Shown here piece by piece: positions 1 through 13,500 of a stretch of 64,000 nucleotides of DNA. Numbering within the stretch: the stretch's first letter is position 1; every line of letters begins with the position of its first letter. Below the pieces are notes generated by a model. The model was not told where the DNA came from. It ran no database searches and saw only the letters and a program-made list of their open reading frames with translations. Both the position numbers and the translations under genes were made by a program. The DNA comes from Rhabdornis inornatus (taxonomy: Eukaryota; Chordata; Aves; Passeriformes; Rhabdornithidae). The stretch spans positions 1,005,058 through 1,069,057 of the forward strand of contig VWZS01009792.1 of assembly GCA_013397075.1 (NCBI GenBank), read 5' to 3'.

Positions 1-365
1 ACTTCACTAATTGTTTACGTAATCAAACCCAATATTTGTTGTAGGTGGCTTCGATTTTAAGGCTCCCATACTCAACAAAGCTCTGCAGACTTGCTCACAT
101 TGGATGGTTCTTATAATTTCAGTGAGAAAAAGGCTAATTGTACAGGTTAATACAAGTGTAAGAGTTAGCACGATTAAGGCCTAGAGACATTTTACAGCCC
201 CACTCCTCTCCCAGAGCATGGAAATAAAAGGTTCATCATGGGACACACTGTGTGAAGACAAGGTTTCTGCATGCTCTGTGCACAGCATTGCATTCAATCA
301 GGTATATACCATTCAAATTGATATAGGATGTTGGCATTCCTTGTGAAAGTTAATTTCACTTGAAC

Positions 366-560
366 TAGGGAAAAGAATTCTTTACTGTGAGGGTGCTGAG
401 GCACTGGAACATATTATCCAGAGAAGTTGTGGCTGCCCCATCCCTGGAAGTGTTCAAAGCCAGGTTGAATGGGGCTCTGAGCAGCCCATCTAGAGGAAGG
501 TCATGGCAAGGGGCATGATGAGCTTTCTATGATCCTATGAATTCACCATCCTATGACTAT
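366..560 (+). repeat. CR1 LINE 3'-end fragment, degenerate
   Basis: The sequence follows the CR1 3' consensus through recognisable words: the segment equivalent to 'aattctttactgtgagggtg', then 'gctgccccatccctggaag' and 'tgttcaaagccaggtt'. It ends in a decayed form of the CR1 tail with three copies of a CTATGA-like word near 518-558. It is a 5'-truncated, dead copy with no usable reading frame. CR1 insertion without a poly(A) tail and with an 8-base tail repeat is typical of this family. Confidence 0.88.
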
Positions 561-2190
561 TATTAATCCTCTGAGGACAGAAGTAGGTTCTGCTTGCAGA
601 ACTTAGAAGCATTTTAACTAAGAAGACTGCTGCCTACATGTTGCATTCTGCTTCTTTCCCGCTAGATAAAAGCCATCCAGAAACGCATTCCAGAAACCTG
701 GTTGCTTGGTTTCATGCTCTGTGAGCATTGGTTGCCATAGTGTTTTAGAAAAAAATACTTTTTCAGGAAGCAGAAGCATAATCAAATATAATCCACTGGA
801 GTTGTGGTGAAGGAACTGTCTGTTAACAAATTGAAAACAATGCATTCACAGATTTAATGATTAGTAAACTTTAATTTCCTGCCAAAATCAGAAAAATATA
901 AAAAAGATGGCATGTCAGTAAGTCCAGAAGTATTCCTCTAGGCACCCAGCAGCTGCCAACCCTTTGAATATACCTCCTTATGATTGTCCTGTGACTGCTG
1001 TAAACTGACTCTTCAGAAACCAAGTCTTTCTGGAAAGTAAACCAGACAGTTCCCTCCACCCCAACTGAAGACTTTTCTGTAGATGCTTATCTCTGAGCCA
1101 CTGGAACAAGCCCTGCCTCCCAGTTTTTAAGCCAGGATATGCCTGGTACTGATCAAAAAGTGTTATATTCATACTGGATTTCTCTTGCCCAAAATTTACT
1201 TTACATGTTTTTGTTGTAATGAAAAAATGCAAATTCTTGACTTTGATCCCAAAGACCAAGGTACTGTGCAAGTTTAACATAAAAACCCTTTAATGTTCTC
1301 AAATTCATGCAGTTTGTGTAAACTAGTGATTCAGAATTCCAGACAGAAGTTGAAAGATAACTGAGGAGCCTTGTCACAACTTGAAATAAAAAATAAAGGT
1401 CTTCTATTTATTACTAGGAAAGAAAAAAAACCAGCATTTAGGTACATGATGCTTGTTGGTCCTCTGAAATCTCCTTCATGCTGGTCATTCATCCAGTACT
1501 GAAAATTTCAAACCAATGACTAACCTACTGTGCTGTCTGGTTTTAATTAATGGTTCAACATATTTCAGGTTCTTCAATAATCATTCTGTGCTTATTTATA
1601 TGTGACCCTTTGTCCAAGCTGCAGCATTGCTGTCAAGTGTGAACTAGAACAATCTCTTGAAGTCAGATGTGTTTTCAGCTACACTATAGTAATCTAGGCT
1701 GTGATGAGGCTCCTGTCTCTCCACCAAAATGAAAGAGGATATTAACATGAAATTCACAGTATGTGAATATATGCGGGGCAGAAGAAATATGGAATATCAT
1801 AAAATTCAATGGGCTGTGGTGTCACAAGTTACATGAATTCATGTATCACTAATGAATTCTTTCATTAATGTCCATGTAATGTTTGATATTTATTTTTGTG
1901 TGGTTATTCAGGATTTTCAGAGTAAATGTTTTTATCTGATTGGCCAAATCAAAACCTGAGGGCAAAAATTCCTCTTTTTTTTAGGAAAAATTAAATTTAA
2001 AATGTATTTTCCAGTACAGAAGTTAATTCTGATCGAGATGAATAATCAAGTAACCAAGGATCTGGTAGCTAAGATACTCAACTGGTTGCTTGATAGCTGA
2101 TCTCAGTGTTGATTTGAGTATCGTGTATGGGAACATGTGAAATCTCTCGTGGAATTCTGCTTGTACACAGGAATATCACCAAAATATGTG
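561..2190. other. Anonymous AT-rich DNA between two CR1 fragments
   Basis: Only short chance frames (up to 100 codons) occur, on the minus strand. No repeat, RNA gene or conserved-looking block was recognised. Confidence 0.6.
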
Positions 2191-2600
2191 AGGCAAAAGC
2201 TAAGGAAAGGCTGAGAGAACTGGGATTGTTCAGCCTGGAAGAGAGAAGGCTCTAGGGTGACCTAATTGTGCCCTTCCAGCACCTGAAGGAAACATTCAAG
2301 AAAGATGGAGAGAGGTTATTTACGAGAGCCTGGAACAACAGGACAAGGGGGAATGACTTCAAACTGACAGAGGGTAGGTTTAGATTAGATATTAGGAAGA
2401 AATTCTTTCCTTTGAGGGTGGTGAGGCCCTGGCACAGGTTGCCCAGAGAAGCTGTGGATGCCCCATCCCTGGAAGTGTTCAAGGCCAGGTTGGATTGGGC
2501 TCTGAGCAACCTGGTCTAGTGGAATGTGTCCATAACAGGGATTTGGAATGAGATGATCATTAAGGTCCCTTCCAACCCAAACCATTCTGTGATTTTGAGT
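2191..2600 (+). repeat. CR1 LINE 3' fragment including the last codons of ORF2
   Basis: About 410 bases match the CR1 3' region, from 'gttcagcctggaagagag' through 'ccatccctggaagtgttc' to the tail 'accattctgtgatt'. The + strand frame 2268-2519 is the genuine C-terminal end of the CR1 ORF2 protein: it keeps the FRLDIRKKFF and NR/WHRLPREAVDAPSLEVF-like core of this family and ends at a stop (2517-2519) before the 3' UTR. Everything 5' of this, including endonuclease and reverse transcriptase, is missing, so the copy is inactive. It is the best preserved transposon in the window. Confidence 0.93.
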
Positions 2601-5600
2601 TATGTTGCACTACATTTCCCCCAAAGTCAGTATAATTAGTATATCCTTACTCAGAATGTAAGTTTTCCATTATTCCTGTGAATTATCACTTCCAAACAGC
2701 ACAATATCTTCTCTGTGATGACACCCGCCAGCCATAGTGTGGCTGCAAATAAAAAGTATTTGTTTGACTTTGTCAGAAAGAGACAGTTCATTGAAAAACA
2801 AGCTGCTTATATTATCAGCATTTCCTATTGGAAAAGGGGATTTTAAAAGATACTGCCTATATATTTTCAACAACCAAAGTTAATTTTTGTTTTTCAAATA
2901 ACTTTTCAGGCCTGTAAACTATATTTAGTGTATAAATAGTTCCCTCTCTACAAGTCAATAACCTGTAAATTATACATGTATAGTGGAAGTAGGAGTTAAG
3001 ATCCAGAGTCCTCTCTTCCTTGCCTTTGATCACTCATAGCCTGCTCAATCATACCAGAAGGCTCTGTGGCTTTGATCTCCTCTGCCTCTATCTCTGTGTT
3101 TTTCAGGTTATCTGGGGATGTTGATTGTTTTGAAATGTAGGTTTTCCTCACAAAATTAAGTCAATTCAAACTAAAAAATAACTGCAAAGGTAGCCATTTG
3201 TACTGAAAACACAGAAGAAGTCAAAGTCTGGAATGAATATTTAAAACATTTCAATGTAAGAAGTGTTAATTTTTTCAATATAAAAGTACTTTAAAATCTA
3301 GATTTGAGGGATTGTGCTGTTTGGGGAGAGATTATTTTGCAGAATCAAGAATTCACAGTAGGGAAATTGAATAGTGCTGTATTTAAAACTGTTCTAACCA
3401 TTTTTACTTCAAAACTACTTGATGCTTTGGTCTGCTGAATCAAAAACACACCATGCATTGGACTATAATGCACATGTTCTTTCTTTACAACAAAGAGTTA
3501 TGACCTGGCCAGGTTTTTTCAGGCTAATAGAACTCCACCTGCTGGGAATGTAACCCAGCAAAGTGCATGCACAGGTCCCATATTTTTTTGTAATTAAAAT
3601 AAGAAAATGTGTGGGATATTTTTGGCCATATGTACATATATATCTACCTGGAAAACATTCTGATGTTTTGGAAAGTACTGTTCAGAACTGTAGGAATATA
3701 AGGACGTAGTGATGCATGTCATTTCCTTCCTGAAATAATTAATTATGTTTCAAAAATTCGTATTTTCTCTTTTTGCCAATGAACTCTGCCATATTGAGGT
3801 GTAAGAATGTGTCATTTGTAGCAGTCGGGGGATAGGTGACACACAGCTTGTGTTCTACTTTTGGTTCAAGGCAGCTAAGCAAAATGCTCCTCTTAAATAA
3901 CATTTTATAAGATTTTAAGGTATGAGCAGCCAGAATTCATACGTGTTCATATGAGAAAAGTATGAAGTAAAAAAACCCAACTCTTTATAAGTGACAGATA
4001 AATCAATGGTACAAAGACCACTCTGACATCCTTTGTATTACCAGTCTGTATTCAGGTCAAGAATGAGTCCTAAAGAAAAAAGTGGCCTTGGAGGACCCTT
4101 GCTACATAATATGTCAGGCAGTAAGGAGCAAGAAGTCATCTGGGCTTTCTGCAAAGTTCTGTCTGTGCAATCCCTGAGGATTTTTCCTCCTGAATCTTGG
4201 GAGAGGTTTGTTGTTGTGATGGCATTCTTTGCCCACGTGCATGAACTCAACGAAGCATTGCTGCCGTTTTTGAAGGGGATCATTGGGATGGGAGTTATAC
4301 TGAGACAGGTTTAGGCACTAGGCATGCTGCTAAATCAGGAATCCATAAAAGTTCCTGGCTTCCATTCTGGCTATACTTGTCCTTGTTTTGAAGAGATGTT
4401 AGGAAAAGAAGTAGACATTGCTTTGTTTATCACAAGTAGGAGGCATGTAAAGAGTTATTTGTTGTTTACCCTCTTTGCCAGCTGATTCTCTGTGTGCACT
4501 GTCTTCCTTCTCTAATGACCAGGAACTATACTGAGGTATCTTCAGATTTCAATTTTCAAAGGTGGTGGTCAAGCTGGTGCAAACTGTATGGGTTATATTT
4601 AGAAATTATCTAATTAAAGGTGGTACTTATGATTCAGTGCAGTGTACTTAACACTGAGCAATGTCAGGTATTCTGTGCTCAGTACAGTAATGTTGTTTCT
4701 GAAAACAAGTTAATCTTTGGCTCCTTTGCCTCTAGAACTGGTAAAAACATTTAGCTGCCATGCTACCCAGGAATTTTGAGGAGTGATGTGCTAAAAGCTT
4801 TTAAATTTAGGGAAAAATAAAAGATGCTTCAGATTTTTTCATCCACTGAATGGTGATGATAATGCACAGTCATATTTGCACTTAGACCCAGAAGAGACAG
4901 ACAAGGTAAAGAGAATGTAAGTGTTTTTCTATATCTAAGACTGGGTGTATGTGAGGGGATTGGATGTTTTATCTCTTTCTGTGAACTTGATATTTTCTAC
5001 TTAATATAGTGAAATAAATCAGAGCTGAAACAAGTATGTTGACTGTGGCAAAGATCTTCCTACCATCAGGTTTGGTTTGATAGAATACTATGGCATTTCT
5101 ACCTGTCTGAGTCACTGTGTTGTTGCTGTGGAGAAAGGGACATATCTGTGCCTGAATTATCACCTGTAAAAGGCTAAGTTTTTCTAAGGGATGGTGAGCA
5201 GCAATAAAGCCTCACTTTTGCTTGGGCCTTGCTATGAACTCGTCTCCAAACCATCTCTCCTGAAGCCATGCTGTTTATTCTACCACAACTGTGCTTCCCT
5301 GTGAAGAAGACAAGGGTGTCTCCTGTTTGCTCCTGGTACTTTCTTTATACCATGCAAGATTTACTGGAAAAGGCTCATCTGAATTTTCAGTGGAGGTTTC
5401 ATTTCATTTTATTTGTACTCTTTGTTATTTATGAATACCTGCACACTTAAGGGAAGAGCTAATCTTAAAAAATCCATGATCAAGGCTCTTCTTGCATAAA
5501 CAAGAGTATTGGATGTGTATTACTCAGTTTTTTATTACTATGTATTTCTAAAGACTTTCTTAATCCACTAGCAAAGCAGAAAGAAGGTTGTGAAGATCTG

Positions 5601-8600
5601 GTAGCCAGCCATATAGCTGACTAGCTAAAGGCCAAACGTTAAATAAATTTCAAATAACACAGTGAAAAGTTTAGAGGAGAAGGAGTTTAAAACAAAATGG
5701 TGCATGGAAATTTCAGAAAGGGGAAAATTACACTTAAATTTAAGAGGAATGACATCTCTGGCTCCTACCAGAGAGCATCTTGCTTAAGTCTCTTAATTCA
5801 GTGCTGTTAACCTTAAGGCTGAAAAAAACAGAAGGCATAGTGCCATTTGGGGATAAAATTAGAGTAGCTAGCAGATGATAACTTTTAATTTGCATGCATT
5901 TTACAAATAATTTTGTCACCCCTACACGCTAGGGCCTTTAAGAATGTGATCTGCAGAGCAAGACCATTTAGTTCTAATGTGTTGTGCCATGCAATATAGT
6001 ATGTTAAAGTTATCCAGAAATGTGCAATATACCCAGCATGTCCTCTTCACTTTGTGCATTCTCAACTTCTAACTTGTAGTTTTAAAGTTTTAAACTTTCT
6101 GGTTTTTGTTTTCATATTCAAGAACAGCCATGTAAAGAGCAGAGATTCTCTTCATACCTCTCCCTTCATGCTGGCCTGGTTGTGGTGTTTCTTTCCCATT
6201 CTCTGCCAGATTTTCTGTCCTATCTTGTGTGGGTTGCCATGCCCAAGGAAGACTGATTTTTCCTTTCCCATTGTTTAGCCTTTTAACCTAAGAATTTTGG
6301 GGTGATGGTTGTTCTGTGGGAACTGAGTACAGTACAGCTATATTCGTTCATGACCAGAAACCCTCATCATAGCCTGGGTTTCCCATCCTCCTTGCCTTCC
6401 TCTTGCTGCCTCTTGAGTAGAGGAAGGATCAGTGCCCTCTTCTCCCATGGAGAGTTTTTTTCTGTGCAGCTTCCCTCCACTCAGCCTCCCTGCCTCCTCC
6501 AGCTGTGCATGAAGAGGGTCAGGCACTCCCACAGACACAAGTTCTTGGTTCCCTTTGTGTTGCCCGTGAATTAATTCATAGGCAAAGCACTCTGAGGTTC
6601 ATCTACATCTCTAATTGTTGTCAGGCACATATGCAAGTGATATTTTAACAGCTTTTTAACATCCTTCTTGAATATTGGTGAAGTCAGTACTCATTATTGA
6701 GGGCTAGCCACATGTTGAAATGTTTTTCCACACATGGAAAATAAAAAAGACTGTAGGATGCTGTGCCTGACACCCCTCAAAACCTGCTGCTCAGATTTGC
6801 CCAGTTCAGATTGTCTATTATTTTGTAATTATTGGCAAATATCCTTCTGAGATCAAACTGTCCTCTTGTCCTTTTCACATATCACCACTGAATAATAGTA
6901 GCAAATTTGAACAGGATATTAATTCATTGTAGTTTAGTTGAAGGTTTCTACTAAATTCTAATGAAACCCTTAATTTGCACCATGGTGCAAAATGCACCTG
7001 GATGTAGGGGTGGTTCCATTGAAGATGTATTATGGCCTAAACATTTTTATGGTTAATGGTAAAATGTAAGGTGGGATGAACTGGAGTCCCAGGTGCCCTA
7101 TTAGAAAAAAAAAAAAAAAGTAAAAATTTGGTTTGATTTTTGCTCAAATCAGTAAGAAAACTACTAAAGTGTTATAAATTGAATCTCAAGTTTCAGTTTC
7201 TACATAACTGTTAATTAAAGACATTTGGCTGAGTTTTCTGAGTCTGGAAAAATTAATTTAGTTCTAAATAATCTCAAAGATATATCTCAAATTCATTTAT
7301 GGAAGAATTCTCTCTTGCATCATTCTAATGGCTGAGGGGTAATGACACGCAGAGTTTGTTTGTGGTCTTTGGAGTGGGTGTGATCCCTGTGGTCCAAGCC
7401 ATGGGTCTTGTGGCAAGTAGCTGGAGTGATAAGCAGCATTTCCACTTACTGGTGGCACCTGTGCAGCCATCTTTAGTTCATAGGGAAAAGAAAAGAGTGG
7501 ATTCAAAACCATGCACATGGCATTGCAGTCTGGAAGACCATTTGGGAGAGCTTACACCACGTTTCCTCCAGTTGCTGGCCCTTGAAAACCTCCAAAGCTG
7601 GAAAAGAGGTGAACTAAGCCATGAACTGACTTTCTGGGGCCACAGAAGTTTCTCTTCTGGCAGATGGCTCCTGCCAGTTGACCAGAGCAGGGCTGACTGC
7701 ACGTGCACTGGCTCAGCAGATGGAGCAGGGTCACTTCCATTCCCTGATGTTGTACCCAGCACCTCCTCCCAGCCCTTTGCCCCTTCTGGGCTGTAGTGGC
7801 TGTATTTTCTCCCCATCCTCTAGGTCCCACCAGCATTGCCACCATCATCAGGCTGCCCTGAGTGTTTTCCTCCTCCCAGTCATACCTGCCTGCCCAGAAA
7901 TCTGGGTTCCAGCCTCCAGGATGTGCCAGGAGCAAGGCAGGGTGTGACCTGTGCTGTCAGGCTGCCACATACACTGTCCCAGTCACAGCTGGATGACAGC
8001 CTCAGGACCTCACTTTGAGGGCTGCACCACCATCATAACCATCTTCCTCTACTTCAAAGTTCTCTTTCTCACACTTCCTTCCTTTGGTAATGAACCTTCA
8101 ATTTCCTCCAGGTAAATAAAGTGAAACTGGAAAGAACTGTAAAGCAAAGTATAAAAGTAGCCAAGCTGAAGAGTTATAACCCACTGTGTCTCTGAATGGG
8201 TTCTCCTGTCCTCACACTGCAGTTTTTAGCATATTGTCTTCTAGTTTGTTTGCCTTTTCTTCCCAGATTTTAGCTGCAAGATCTCCAGCATGCAACCTCC
8301 GCATTTGGAGCATTTGGAGACATGCTAATAGGTAGAGAGACTCCTCCCATAGCTCCATTTTTATTAATGGAAGGATCAGAGAAATTGCCACATTTTTAAC
8401 ATCACTTTTTGCAGTAGGAATTAACATTCATGGTGTAGAAACAGTAAACTCATTTGTTGACAACACAAAGCTCTGAGGTCAATTCTTCTGTATGAGGTTT
8501 TCAGGTGCTGGGAGAGCATGTGTTTGTTGCTCAGTAGGTTACGTGGTATTTTCATTTGGAAGTGACATTTTACGTGACATTTTACTTTAGAACAATAGCT

Positions 8601-8989
8601 GGGCAAAATCGAAATTTCAGGTCTGTAGCAGAAGAGTAATGTCTATTACTTAGTCTATTTAGTAACTTGCATCATTTATAAATTCTGCCTGATTGCATCT
8701 CTTTTCACAAAATCCCATTTAAATGCGTTTTGAAGAGGGGAGGGTGCTGACTGTTTTCAAATGTGCTGGTTTGCAAACTTGCAGACCAGCTGTCCTACTC
8801 TGGTGAAGATAAGAGGGCTCACATGAAGAGTTTTGTGCTGCTGGAAACACAAGCAGTTTTCTCTGGAGACTGCTTTGAGGGGGATTGCAGCAATATTGCA
8901 GCCCCTCTGTTACTGGTGGGTATTGCTGCATGCATGTATAATTTGTGTTAGATAAAATCAGGAGGTAATAAAGACAGGTAAAAAAGAAA
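2601..8989. other. Anonymous DNA, partly GC-richer at 7.36-8.03 kb
   Basis: Most of the stretch is AT-rich with no supported feature except the A15 at 7105. From about 7360 to 8030 the composition rises and overlapping frames open on both strands (146 codons + at 7356-7796; 127 and 112 codons -). They share no family motif and overlap each other in several frames, as expected from composition alone. This patch could be an old unrecognised repeat. Confidence 0.5.
7105..7119. repeat. A15 homopolymer
   Basis: A run of 15 A in AT-rich unique DNA with no transposon body recognised next to it. Confidence 0.95.
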
Positions 8990-9640
8990 GGATGAGAGAT
9001 CTGCTGTGTAGGATATTTTCTTTCCTTTTCTTATTTTTCTTTGGGAGAAAAAAATGTCCAGGAGATGCCACATTAATTTCGGGAGAAATGAGTGCTGCTT
9101 TAAATCAGAAAACTTGTGTTAAACCAAGTGCTTTATTTTGGGAACCATTTCAGTATGTTATGAAGGAAAGTTGCAGACTAGGCATGTTTACTAGACCTTT
9201 AATTGCTACATTTAGGAGAAAGACACTTTTTTTTTCTTCTTCTTCTACCCTCCCCCCTCCCCTTTTTAACGACAAGAAGCCAGAGTTTGCTGTGCAAATG
9301 AAGCAGGCTTTGCAAGAATCAGATTCACTTTGGACGACTCTTCACATTCCTCGTCATCATTACATTAGGCAGCACAATTCCATCTCTGGTTGTTGGGCAG
9401 AAAAAGTGGGCAGCCTGCCAGGTAGACGTTTCCATGGCTCCCAACCCCCAAAGGTGATGCGTTTTTCAGCTAATTCAATGAAGAGTGGGCTGAACTTTGG
9501 GTATAAACTAGACAATAGCTGCCTTCGCAGTATCAGCAGAATGGTTTATGGGAATGCACTCCACATTTAGCAGAGCATCATGTGACCTTACGGCTGAGAT
9601 TTTGTGATGGTGCCAACGGAGACTTGGAAAGCGGTGCCCG
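8990..9640. promoter_or_regulatory. Non-repetitive, conserved-looking block upstream of the candidate promoter
   Basis: This block keeps moderately high complexity, scattered CpGs (for example 9081, 9336, 9353, 9427, 9463, 9525, 9592, 9616, 9633) and no repeat match. A chance open frame of 192 codons crosses it on the + strand (8992-9570), but the product is low in recognisable features and has a phenylalanine/serine-rich stretch from T-rich DNA, so I do not call a gene. Together with the CpG-enriched segment 400 bases downstream it may be an enhancer or promoter region. A cross-species alignment would decide. Confidence 0.3.
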
Positions 9641-10028
9641 TTCTGACTTTTTTCCTCTTTTCTTACATGGCTCAGAAAATGGTGGATCTTAATACTTGAC
9701 TTTAGCCAGACTCAGCAAGCGATTGAGCTTTGAAGCACAACTTTGCCTTTATTCTGGCTTTTTTGGCACACCACCAGGAGGCTGTCCCTTTCACGCCTGA
9801 TAAATTCTGCTTCTTATCTCCAGATAGAAAAAAAGAAAGAAAGAAAATATAAGCAGAATAATTATACTTCATAACTGCATTTTAGAACTACACGTTTTAT
9901 TTTTTTGTTGGTGACGTGTAGCTTAGAACAGCCCTCCTGAGCGCCTGAAGGATAAAAGTTGTTATTTTTTTTTATTTTTCTGGGTTGTGTGGTTTGTTTT
10001 TTTTCCTTCCTCCTGTTTAATGAACAGG

Positions 10029-10440
10029 CGTTTGAACTGGGCAAACGGGGCGACAGCATTGAACATGAGATCATTGCAGCCTAGTGTAGCAAACTGGCAC
10101 CCTGCCTTTTCACCCCTTTGCTCCGGCACATTTGTGCAATGCCCATTTATAAAACCGGCGCAGGGACGAGGTGAATTTTCTGGTCTCTCCCCACCGCTTG
10201 TCCTGGGCAGGCAGTTGCGGCAAGGATTGGTGCAGCTTTTGCGCAGTGCTTTGTGCCTGGAATTCCGAGAAGAGCGGGAGACAGAGAAGACAGGCATCCT
10301 GGTCTTCTTCCGAGAAAGAACAGGAGCCCTAAGAAGAAGAAACAAATCTGAGTTTGTCCTACATACAAGAGTACAGAAAAAAAAAAGTGACTCTCCTGCT
10401 TCCAAAAAAAAAAAAAAATAAAACCTGGCATGTTTCACTA
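10029..10440 (+). promoter_or_regulatory. CpG-enriched segment with TATA-like box, candidate promoter and first exon
   Basis: Fourteen CpG dinucleotides fall between 10029 and 10312 in an otherwise CpG-poor AT-rich region. A TATA-like box (TTTATAAAA, 10146-10154) is followed by GC-richer sequence, so a start near 10176-10186 would be expected on the + strand. The position, about 4.2 kb upstream of mir-99a and on the same strand, suits a proximal promoter of the primary transcript. The region after 10320 grades into A-rich tracts (10377-10386, 10404-10417). A donor-like CAG|GTATAG occurs at 10645/10646. This is inference from composition and position; no transcript evidence is available here. 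Confidence 0.4.
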
Positions 10441-10514
10441 CAGAGGCATCAGGACGTGTTAGAGCTTCTTAAAACAGTGTAACAAAATGAGCATAGGAGA
10501 TTGTTTCTTTAAGT

Positions 10515-10556
10515 AAAAAAAAAAAAAAAGAAAAAAAAAAGAAAGAAAAAAGAAAG
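10515..10556. repeat. A-rich simple tract
   Basis: A15, A10 and GAAA units run together over about 42 bases, after a shorter A14 at 10404-10417. It could be an old poly(A)-like or simple expansion. No transposon body is recognisable 5' of it; the preceding sequence is the CpG-enriched block. Confidence 0.9.
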
Positions 10557-13500
10557 ATGGAATTTATTTTTTGTTTTTTAAGGCAATACACAATTGCTCA
10601 CATAGCAGTATTTGGCACTGGGTGAACACGTACCTTTCATATCAGGTATAGCTTCTGTTTCTTTTTTTCCTCTTTTTCTTTTTTTTAAGCCGTTTTAAAC
10701 ATGCTGTTTTGCAACTGAGTTCTTGTGTATTAATTTTAATATAGTCTTCACACTTTTTAAAACTAACTTTTTGGGGGTGTTTTTGATCTAATGCTGCTAA
10801 AAATAGAAAGTAAACAAAAAATCGAGGGTCTGTAGAAATAAGTGGTTAGGCACATTTTGTCTTAGCTAAGCACTGGAGTTATGCAAAGACCTTAATATTA
10901 CATTTACTCAGTCTAAGCTTTGGTTATCTCTAAGAAAGTTGTGGGTATTTAGATCTGGTTGCTAAGGAAATTAAATTCTTTTTTTGCAGTGTGACTCATG
11001 CTTTCAGTTTCTAAAGAGGAGAAGTGAAAAAAACCGCGTGTTAACCAGCAGGAAAGGATCGCTCTTGTAGCCTGTATATTAAAGTTGTTACTGAGTTAAT
11101 TCATATATGAGTTTCTTACAGTTTGTATCTAAATCCACTACAAAGAAATCAGTGTGATAAGCACTGGAATAAAAGGCACATTACTGGGACATTCATGAAG
11201 CACGCCTGGTTTGCAGCCAGTAACAGCAACTATTTTAAGATATTTGGAAAAGCAGCACTTGTCCGGGAATAGCTGAAAACAGTATTTAAGATACCCATTC
11301 AGGATGTTTGTGATAAGTGCATGTACAGATAAAGTAAGTTTTGAGCATATGACGCTCTAGCAGAGCCTTTTACTTAAGGCATTTGTCTGTCTGTTGTAAC
11401 ATATTCCTAAGCAATTAGAGAAGTGTGTAACTAAATTCATTCTGACTGGCAGATTTTGAAAAGCTTGGCCAAATAGGTGTTTTATGTAGTTTGTATTTTT
11501 TTCTTTTTAATATTTTCCTAGTCTTTTTAATTTATGTTAAAAATACAGATGTTCTCGGCTAGAAATGACTTTGAAATTACAGTGTCTCTTTCATTAGGAA
11601 CTCTTACATTTGGTGGTTTTTTTTTTCAAAATGTTCATGATATGTGTATCTCTAATAAAAAGGCTTTATGAATATGACTTTATAAAATAGAACTGTTTTA
11701 ACATGCTCTTCCCTTTTTATACATTACTGGGTAGGGTGTAATTTCTAAGATTATATGCTAATTTTTCTACTTTATATTTTTGTTGTTCTGCAATGAATTC
11801 TGGGAAATTGCTGAATGGAGACCTTATATATATGACACATACACCTCCATATACCCATTTTGGACCAGAAAGTGTTTCTTAGATTTATGGTGATACTGCC
11901 CTCCCCAATAGTTTGTTGGAATAGTTTTGTTTGTCATTCATACCTAAGCCCGTTGAGAAACGAAGGCTTGCATTAGCTTAAAATAACTTTTCAAATTTCT
12001 CTATCTAGTCAGACAAATTACTATGCCCCCCCCATAAGTTTTTACAAATGTTTCTTAATTTAAGCCACTTAGTTTATGCCAGTATGTTTCTGAAGTTCCA
12101 TACCAAATTACCTCATTGTGTTCACGGCTTGATAAAAAGTACTCCCTTTTGTTAAGTTTACTCCTTCTCTTCTGAAATTCCTAATAGAAATTAAGTATTT
12201 GTAGGTTGAAAAAAAAGGCCAGAAAGTAGTAAGAGTCTCTTTTCCAAATCGTGCATGTTCACAGCATGTCTTCCCATGAGGAGGGGCGTCAGCAGTGTTG
12301 GGTTTATATTTTAAAAGCATGATTACTAATTTTGTGTATGTTTCATGTTCAGAAAACACTTCTTATAAAACAGATAATTGAAAATCATTCTCTCACTGGG
12401 TTTTTTTTATTTATTTTAGTGAAGAAAAATTGAAATGAAAAAGGAAAATGAAGAAGTTAATTATACCAGATTTCAGTGAAGGTAATACAGCGATCTTAAA
12501 TACCTTTTTTCTTTGTTGTTTGGGGGTTTTTTGGTTATACAATAAAGCTATTGGCAAGAACCTGAAGCAGCATAACTTTTAAAAAAATATTTCCTTAAGA
12601 CAGCCTACAAATATAATTTCAGAGACGTGTATTAAACTTTTGCTCTCACTATTTGCTGTTGGGACTGTTGCAGTTTGTGTAGCTGTAACTGCATAAAGAT
12701 GTAGCTTTATACTTATGCTTACGTGGAGCTTAAGAATTAACTGAAAAATCAAAACATAATTTGTTCTTTGGTTATGCCTAGCAAATACATAAGATATCTA
12801 ATATAGATAAGACATATTTACTAATACACTCGTATTATTAATATATTTGTAGTACATGTATCTAGTTTTTACTATGTAACTATAATGCAGTGACCAATTA
12901 TGTTTCAAATGTGGACTGTATCTTCTATTCACAAAAACAAAAAAGAAAGAAAATTGGATGAGAAATTTCATGGCACTTATTACAATCATTCAGTAAGTTG
13001 TGTATGCAGTCTGCATACTTATTTCTGATACTAGGATATTCTAGTTTGAGGGCTTGTCTCTACATATTCTCTTCAGCGTCAGCAGAAAGTAGCTACCTTC
13101 TGAATGCTGAAGTGTTGCATAGAAAGTGAAAGAAGGTTTAAAAGAGATTTTTCTAGAAAATAAATTAAAGTTATTTTAAAATGCAAGAGGGTATGAATAT
13201 GCCAAATTTAATCCACTAAATTAAAAAAGAAAAGGGAAGAAAATACAATGGCAGAATTAGGACTATGATGAGAACTAGTAGAAGGAAGGCATTAAAATTT
13301 CATTCAGATACAGATTTCAGTTACCTGCTCACCAAAATCAAAAGACCTTTATATGGTGCCTGGTTTTAAAATTATACCTGCATCTCATGACTGTATTTTA
13401 CAAATTCCTTCACATTTATATTGTTGCAAGTTATTCTGATGTGTCAGGTGTTGTGCTTAAAGGTGCAGTCTTTATCAATGCTTCGGTGAGAGTATGAAAG

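Noticed and set aside
2252..2585. Minus-strand frames opposite the CR1 fragment
   Set aside because: They are shadows of the CR1 ORF2 end, whose coding strand is the + strand.
7356..7935. Overlapping frames of 146, 112 and 127 codons on both strands
   Set aside because: Several frames open over the same GC-richer DNA on both strands is the pattern of low stop-codon density, not of a gene.
8992..9570. 192-codon open frame, the longest in the window
   Set aside because: No domain, no homology I can recognise, starts in T-rich sequence giving a run of phenylalanine, and no splice or coding context. Treated as a chance frame in a conserved-looking non-coding block.
10404..10556. A-rich tracts as the tail of a processed pseudogene or SINE
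   Set aside because: The sequence 5' of the tracts is CpG-enriched unique DNA with no coding or tRNA-derived similarity and no target-site duplication that I could find.
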